A stretch of DNA of 64,000 nucleotides from Euleptes europaea. Taxonomy: Eukaryota > Chordata > Lepidosauria > Squamata > Sphaerodactylidae. Both the position numbers and the translations under genes were made by a program. Shown piece by piece: positions 59,060 to 64,000 of the stretch. Within the stretch, counting starts at the first letter, position 1. Every line of letters starts with the position of its first letter. Under the pieces are notes generated by a model, which worked only from the letters and a program-made list of their open reading frames with translations, searched no databases and was not told the DNA's origin. The DNA lies in the NCBI RefSeq assembly GCF_029931775.1, contig NC_079322.1, positions 78,057,326-78,121,325 on the forward strand, written 5' to 3'.

Positions 59060-60285
59060 GAGATAGTGCAGAGTGGTTGCTCCCTGTGGTGGCCAAGGAA
59101 AGTCAGACATAGGTGGCTACATGACAGAACCCCTGGAAGCAGCTTCTTCAAAGGGAAGGAACCACACCGCAGTGTCCTTCCAGACAATTCTGGTGCATCT
59201 ACTGTGCTGTAGGAAGGAGCGGCCTGGCAGTGGCTCCTGTATCAGTTGGGATGAGTCAGAACCAGCTGCTGATTTCGTCAAGCTTGTGGTGCTGTGGATG
59301 CTGGCCCATATCTAATGAAGGAAGGAAAAGCGGGCCTGCACATTGGGGCTCTTCTGGCTCATCTCTCGAGACAACATTGGAGGCCCTCTTTGTCTCCCTT
59401 CCACTGCCCCTCATTTTTTAATCAGACAACCTGCCCACCACTAGCAGAAGAAAAAAAAATGGAGCAAAAATCCAACAGGCCTTTGATGCTGCCTTAAAAA
59501 TCAATTACGTTATTGACACATTTCAGAATTTTCTTTGGCCTCTGGCAGAATACAGTTTATTCCATTGAAAGGGCAGAACTGGCACCAGACGAACCGATCC
59601 ATCCCCGGGAGCCATGGCCATTGGCTAGACTGAAGCCTTGAGAGGTCAGGACCGTCTCTCGCCTGTCTATTAACAGAGACAGCCCACTTAAAATGGTACA
59701 GCTGGCACAGCTGACACTGTGCCCACAAAGACACACATCCACACAGAGCCCCTCCCCCAAATCAGTCCGGCAGTCTACCACAGGAGCACAAATTCTCCTG
59801 CCCTTTGCATCTCCTGTTCAAGGGCATCACCCCTCCACTCGAGCCAACCACAATTCACCTTTCTGCAATATGAATCGATCAGCATTCCTGCTAGTTCAGC
59901 CACCTCGAGCCCGCTGCCCGGCAATTGCATTTGACAGGGCAGTAAAACTGTTTATTCAAGCACAGATGCAGACACCCCCCCACCCCCAGCCTGTCTATTC
60001 AGAACATAGCCCCTTCACTCAAGACTAACTGAGGGCATTGTGGATCCTGCCCTTTTTCCTTTCATAATTCCAAAAATACAAAATGTCAAACATACGCAGA
60101 AAGCTTAAGGATAGATATGTAACCGAAATAGCAATCTCACACACAGAGGGCTTTTTGCACAGGTATATAGGACTGTACGGTAACAAAATGGTCAGAAAGT
60201 GGCATCGGCGAAGGGATCAGGGACTGTGGCCTTCGCTACTGGATTGCTGCCTATCACTGTAAGTATGCTCCAGGCTAGGGAGTTT
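59060..60285 (-). other. MAP4 upstream intron, no recognised feature
   Basis: About 1.2 kb of unique-looking sequence with no supported exon or repeat. Confidence 0.35.
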
Positions 60286-60289
60286 CTAT

Positions 60290-60560
60290 GCCACTTGTCT
60301 CTGTGTAAAGTCCCAGCTGACTTGGCAACTCCATAGGATTTTCAAGGCAAGAGACTAACAGAGGTGGTTTGCCACTGGGGAGGGGAAGGAAAGATGATTG
60401 TAAGCCACTTTGAGACTCCGTCAAGGTAGAGAAAAGTGGGGTATAAAAACCAACTCCTACTCCTCCTCTGCATAGCAACCCTGGACTTTCTTGTTGGTCT
60501 CCTATCCAAGTACTAGCCAGGACCGACCCTGCTTAGCTTCTGAGAGCTGATGAGATCAGG
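60290..60560 (-). repeat. 5S-rRNA-derived SINE, interrupted by a SINE tail
   Basis: Tail-side 'taaagtcccagctgacttgg' and 'agaggtggtttgccac' (to 60377) continue at about 60470 with 'gcatagcaaccctggac', then the reverse-complement 5S module 'gtactagccaggaccgaccc'. Between them (60378-60468) lies the 3' end of a CORE/MIR-like SINE ('gattgtaagccactttgaga', 'ggtataaaaaccaactcc'). Confidence 0.7.
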
Positions 60561-60614
60561 CTTTGTTTCAGCCCTGTTTGAGATTTCTGATTCTTTGTTT
60601 TCAGATTTCTGTAG

Positions 60615-60735
60615 TCCAAACCCTCTTGTATTATTCATCGGATGTCCCATCCTGTTGATTGTACTTTACTTACACTATGTAGTTCGCCTTGAATCTCAGC
60701 GAGAAAGGCAGACTATATATAACCAAATAATGACA
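60615..60735 (+). repeat. LINE 3'-tail remnant
   Basis: 'gtagttcgccttgaatctca' and 'gagaaaggcagactatatat' are typical of a squamate LINE 3' end; family uncertain. Confidence 0.45.
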
Positions 60736-60739
60736 CACA

Positions 60740-62530
60740 TATACTGTGATAAATATTCCCAGAGCAATATCTACACATACAACAATTCTAATTTCACATT
60801 TTCCTCCAGTTTCATCTTACTCCAGAAAACAACAAAAGGCTTCCATCTTTGAGTGCACGCAATCTGCTTAAGAGCCCACATTCCCCTTCATAGCTTAGGT
60901 ATCATAATTTTGTCCATCAACTCATTGAACTAACATCTTCTGACTCAGGTTTCCATGGAAGGCAATGCTTTCAGCATCCAAATGCTTTGCTAGGAGTAGT
61001 CTTGCCGCCACTATTAGCTTCCTTATCCATGTCCCCTTTCCAAATTCTCCTGTATCTGACTAAACAAAATCAACGCTAGATTACCGGATGCATTGTGCTT
61101 CAGTCTTGCTGAACTGTTTTGCTGGGGGGGGGGGGTGTCAATTCCACCATATATGAACAAGTGATCCTTTTGCCTGTCACCCAACAGAGGTCAGAGCCAG
61201 TTTTTATCATTTTCAACATTCTGTCTGCTGTACTGTACCATCTATCTGTAAGCTTCAGGCTATTTCCTCTCATTCTGACATTAAGGGAAGTGCTCAAGAT
61301 CTCATTATGGATTTTCACCCAATTTCGATCCAAGACTTCCTGGACCGGATCTAATTGCCAATTAATTCTATAAAGCGGCTCCTTAAATTGTAGGTCCATC
61401 AAGTACAGCATACCCTTTTGCTATCGCATCTTTTGTTTTTGTGAACTGGACCAATTTTTTGCTTGAAATTATTTGTTGGTCCACAGATATCCATCCACAG
61501 ATATCCATCCACTTCTTTGATTTGGATGAAGTTATTAATTTGAAGTCACAGTGAAAGAGGGCTGTCACCCAGTTTCTGCCTAATCTTGTCCCAGGATATC
61601 ATAGATCTTATTTTCATAAAATACATGGATCCAACTAATCCATCCTCTATGCGTTTTGCAAATTGCCTGCTCTCCTAGCTTTAATAAATTCTTTATTCAT
61701 TAATTGGGCATAATCAGAGAATACTTGGGTATCATCTGGTTTCTAAATTTATCCCATGTAGAGATTGGTGCCTTGGTTCAATCCAAAACTTGGATTCGGA
61801 AGACTTCTCATACCACATCTATATTGACAGGGACACAGAAAGATCCATTTGTTCTCTATTCCAGAATGTCTTGGTTTCACTATCCCTAAGCCAATGCAAA
61901 ATGGCTGCCAGTCCAGAAGCATGATAATACTTCTCTGTGCAGGTCGCTGCAAAACCATCTTTTTTTTCTCCATCATGCCTGGGTATTTTGGATTCTTGCT
62001 TTCCTATAATCCCAAATGAAGTGATTCAACAGTCTCTGCATCTCATTCAATAATTCATTACAGAAAAGCAATGGTATGGCTATAAAAAAGTGAGAATTTT
62101 TGGTGGTATTTTCATTTTCAAAACTGCGATCCAGCCTAGCCAAGAGATTTTAGATTTGGTCCGTTTCTTTGGATCTACTTCTGTTCTCTCTAAGCTCCCC
62201 GACCACATTCTCAAGCCTTTCTGAGAACTCCTAAGTATCTAATATTGTGAGATCGCGAGTCCAAACCTGTAATCTCAGTTTTATTTACTTTGTCCCCTTC
62301 TTCTATATTGATTCCCATAAGGACAGACACAGTAAAATCTCTCAAGTGACTCAGCCAAGGCTGAAAAGGAGTCTCTTGGGTTTTGTAACATAAACACACT
62401 TTCGTCAGCATATAAGCTTTGTGTCTGCATGTCCCTTGGCATTCTGGTGATTTGCTTACGCTGCCTCACCTTGATTGCAAAGACCTTTATGCAGAGATTA
62501 AATAATAATGGCAACAGGGGACACACGAAT
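60740..62530 (-). mobile_element. L1 LINE ORF2, degraded
   Basis: Minus-strand frames show L1 ORF2 landmarks in order: PLLFNLCIKVFAIKVRQRKQ and SLYADESVFML (reverse-transcriptase catalytic box, YADE instead of YADD, near 62430), then SLNVRMRGNSLKLTDRWYST and KTGSDLCWVTGKRITCSYM (C-terminal Cys region, 61120-61330). The tail reaches about 60740. Several stops and frameshifts separate the pieces, so it is an inactive copy. It lies in the upstream MAP4 intron. Confidence 0.75.
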
Positions 62531-62534
62531 CCGT

Positions 62535-62715
62535 TCCTTTCCAACCCCCACCCCAAGCAGCTCAGAGTGGCATGCCCGGTTTTTATCCCAACAACTCAGT
62601 GACGTAGGTTCGATTTTAAGATGGTAACAGCAGTGAACTTCATGGTTCAGTAGGAATCTGAATGAAGGTCTCCCCAATTTAAGTCCCAGGTTCTATCCAG
62701 AGACGCAATGAATGG
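62535..62715 (-). repeat. Degraded CORE/MIR-like SINE
   Basis: 'ccccaagcagctcagagtgg', 'caacaactcagtgacgtagg' and 'agtcccaggttctatccaga' suggest a diverged minus-strand copy. Confidence 0.4.
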
Positions 62716-62888
62716 GAGGAAGGAAAATATACAAGTGGGTGATACAAAGAGGGGTGCTAATGTCCTTACTTCTTCCAGCTTCACACAACTGAGTGGCAGA
62801 GCCTCCATTACCCCCAGGTTCTATCTCCTCTCCGAGTCCCTGCCCATGTCAATTCCTACTTCTCCCCACCCCATCAAGAGTCCACCCT

Positions 62889-62980
62889 AAACTATCAGTC
62901 TACAACCATTTCTACTGTAACATTTCAAATACAAGAGAGTTTTAAATGTGACAGTAGAAACGGTTGTAGACTGATAGTTT
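62889..62980. repeat. 37-bp inverted repeat in AT-rich DNA
   Basis: Arm 62889-62925 ('aaactatcagtctacaacc...') and arm 62944-62980 are inverted copies matching at 35 of 37 positions, with an 18-bp loop. AT-rich sequence follows to 63120. Could be a small foldback element; no target duplication seen. Confidence 0.7.
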
Positions 62981-63135
62981 CGATACAATGGTTAAATATT
63001 CTATCATAAGAATATCATATGGTATTTCAATACAATTACAATATTTGAGGAGGTTAAGTACATATCAGGTTAGAGCATATAACACTACTCATAAAATATA
63101 TAGTGAAACAATGTATCACTAAGTATTTTAACATA

Positions 63136-63291
63136 ATTCACAGTGGGTAGCGGTGTTAGTCTGTCTGCAGTAGTAGAAAAGAGCAAGAGTCCAGTAGCAC
63201 CTTAAAGACTAACAAAAATATTTTCTGGCTGGGTATACCCTGCCAGAAAAATATTTTTGTTAGTCTTTAAGGTGCAACTGGACTCTTGCTC
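63136..63291. mobile_element. Penelope-like element end as inverted dimer (family B), short
   Basis: Left arm 'gggtagcggtgttagtctgt...gactaacaaaaatattttct', right arm 'agaaaaatatttttgttagt...gactcttgctc', meeting near 63233. Target duplication 'tattttaacata' at 63124-63135 and 63292-63303. The arms are truncated before the ribozyme-like hairpin seen in longer copies. Confidence 0.8.
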
Positions 63292-63303
63292 TATTTTAAC
63301 ATA

Positions 63304-64000
63304 GAGGCTGAAGTAAAGGCTTATTATATATCTGTGGAATTATATAATAATTGTAATTCAGATATCTTGCTAGAAGGTATGAGAATAGATTTAGATTCTC
63401 CCCTCCTCCTATGTTAAGCTTCATTTATATCCTGTATTTTAGATACACAAGTAAATTTTTTAGAATAGCAGAGGGTTCAAAATATCATAGAATTGCTCCA
63501 AATGATAGCTGATAAATGTCTTGTCATAGCTAAAGCTAAAAAGAATGTACGTTGTGTGTGTTGTGATATGTTGTGTTGAAAATATAATAAAACATCTAAA
63601 ATGGAAGAGACCACCTGCCACACTGCACTGTTCCAAACAGCCATCCCCACCCAAAGAAGCATGCTTTGTGATGCCTTGCGACACTGCTATGGAGCAACAC
63701 CGGTCCGTACGTGATCCAAGACCCTTAACTCGACGCAGAATCACAGAGGATCCTGGGGCATTACTGTTCCACTCATGGCTGGCATCAGCATATGCCAAGG
63801 TGGGGAAGCTGCCGGGAGGCACAAGGCTCCGGGGGGAGGGGGGGCTCACTGCTCTTGGTCCCCACCCCACTCACTCTCTTGCTAGCAGCTCAGCCATTGC
63901 CACCAGGGGAAGTGCTGCTGCAGGGAGTCAGAGGCTGTGTGCGTGGGCACTGGGAGGTCTTGTGAATAGGCAGGAGAAAGACATGCAGACGGTGTGGGTG
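63304..64000 (-). other. MAP4 upstream intron, no recognised feature
   Basis: A/T-rich to about 63600, then GC-richer. No exon or named repeat supported up to the window edge. Confidence 0.35.

Noticed and set aside
1-64000. CRISPR array or bacterial operon
   Set aside because: No regularly spaced short repeats of that kind; all evidence indicates vertebrate nuclear DNA.

Overview
This window is vertebrate nuclear DNA from a squamate reptile, possibly a gecko (the rank below squamate is a guess). The evidence is the repeat set: CR1-clade LINEs, BovB, L2 and L1 LINEs, a 5S-rRNA-derived SINE with a BovB-like tail, CORE/MIR-like tRNA SINEs, an Ala-tRNA-like SINE and several Penelope-like elements (PLEs). 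There is no bacterial-style gene organisation, CRISPR array, rRNA gene or functional tRNA gene. Almost all long open frames lie in repeats or are chance frames; real coding sequence is in short exons that I defined from splice sites, phase and protein family.

Two protein genes face each other tail to tail. On the plus strand (7.8-17.4 kb) is a zinc-finger gene of the DUF3669/variant-KRAB family (the ZNF282/ZNF777/ZNF212/ZNF746 type). Eight coding exons join in phase into a 562-residue protein: DUF3669 coiled coil, degenerate KRAB, two pairs of linker exons and five C2H2 fingers, with a poly(A) signal at 17400. A CpG-rich stretch at 3.46-3.90 kb is a candidate distal promoter. On the minus strand is the 3' half of MAP4 (microtubule-associated protein 4). 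Ten exons from 56.3 kb down to 26.5 kb encode the Pro/Ser/Thr/Lys-rich region and four microtubule-binding repeats, followed by a C-terminal cassette. The 5' half of MAP4 lies beyond the right edge.

The most interesting host-gene signal is the MAP4 C-terminus. A 163-nt cassette exon (27374-27536) is not a multiple of three. If it is included, the terminal exon is read for two codons and ends in -ETSI, as I recall for mammalian MAP4. If it is skipped, the same terminal exon is open in another frame and encodes a complete tau/MAP2-type tail ending QGL-stop. A second, phase-neutral cassette exon (34644-34724) lies between microtubule-binding repeats 2 and 3.

The most interesting mobile-element signal is a set of short PLE insertions. 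Four are head-to-head inverted dimers of the element end, each flanked by a 12-13 bp target-site duplication; two more are single-arm insertions with ORF remnants. The ends of three sequence families carry a hammerhead-ribozyme-like layout (CTGANGA, stem, GAAA). Nested insertions give a relative chronology. A repeat-poor block from about 19.98 to 26.88 kb fits a long MAP4 3' UTR with poly(A) signals at 24915 and 20007. Region by region: 0-3.2 kb LINE 3'-end arrays; 3.5-17.4 kb ZNF gene; 17.5-19.7 kb repeats; 20-26.5 kb MAP4 3' UTR; 26.5-56.3 kb MAP4 exons among repeats; 56.4-64 kb upstream MAP4 intron with PLE, SINE and L1 copies.
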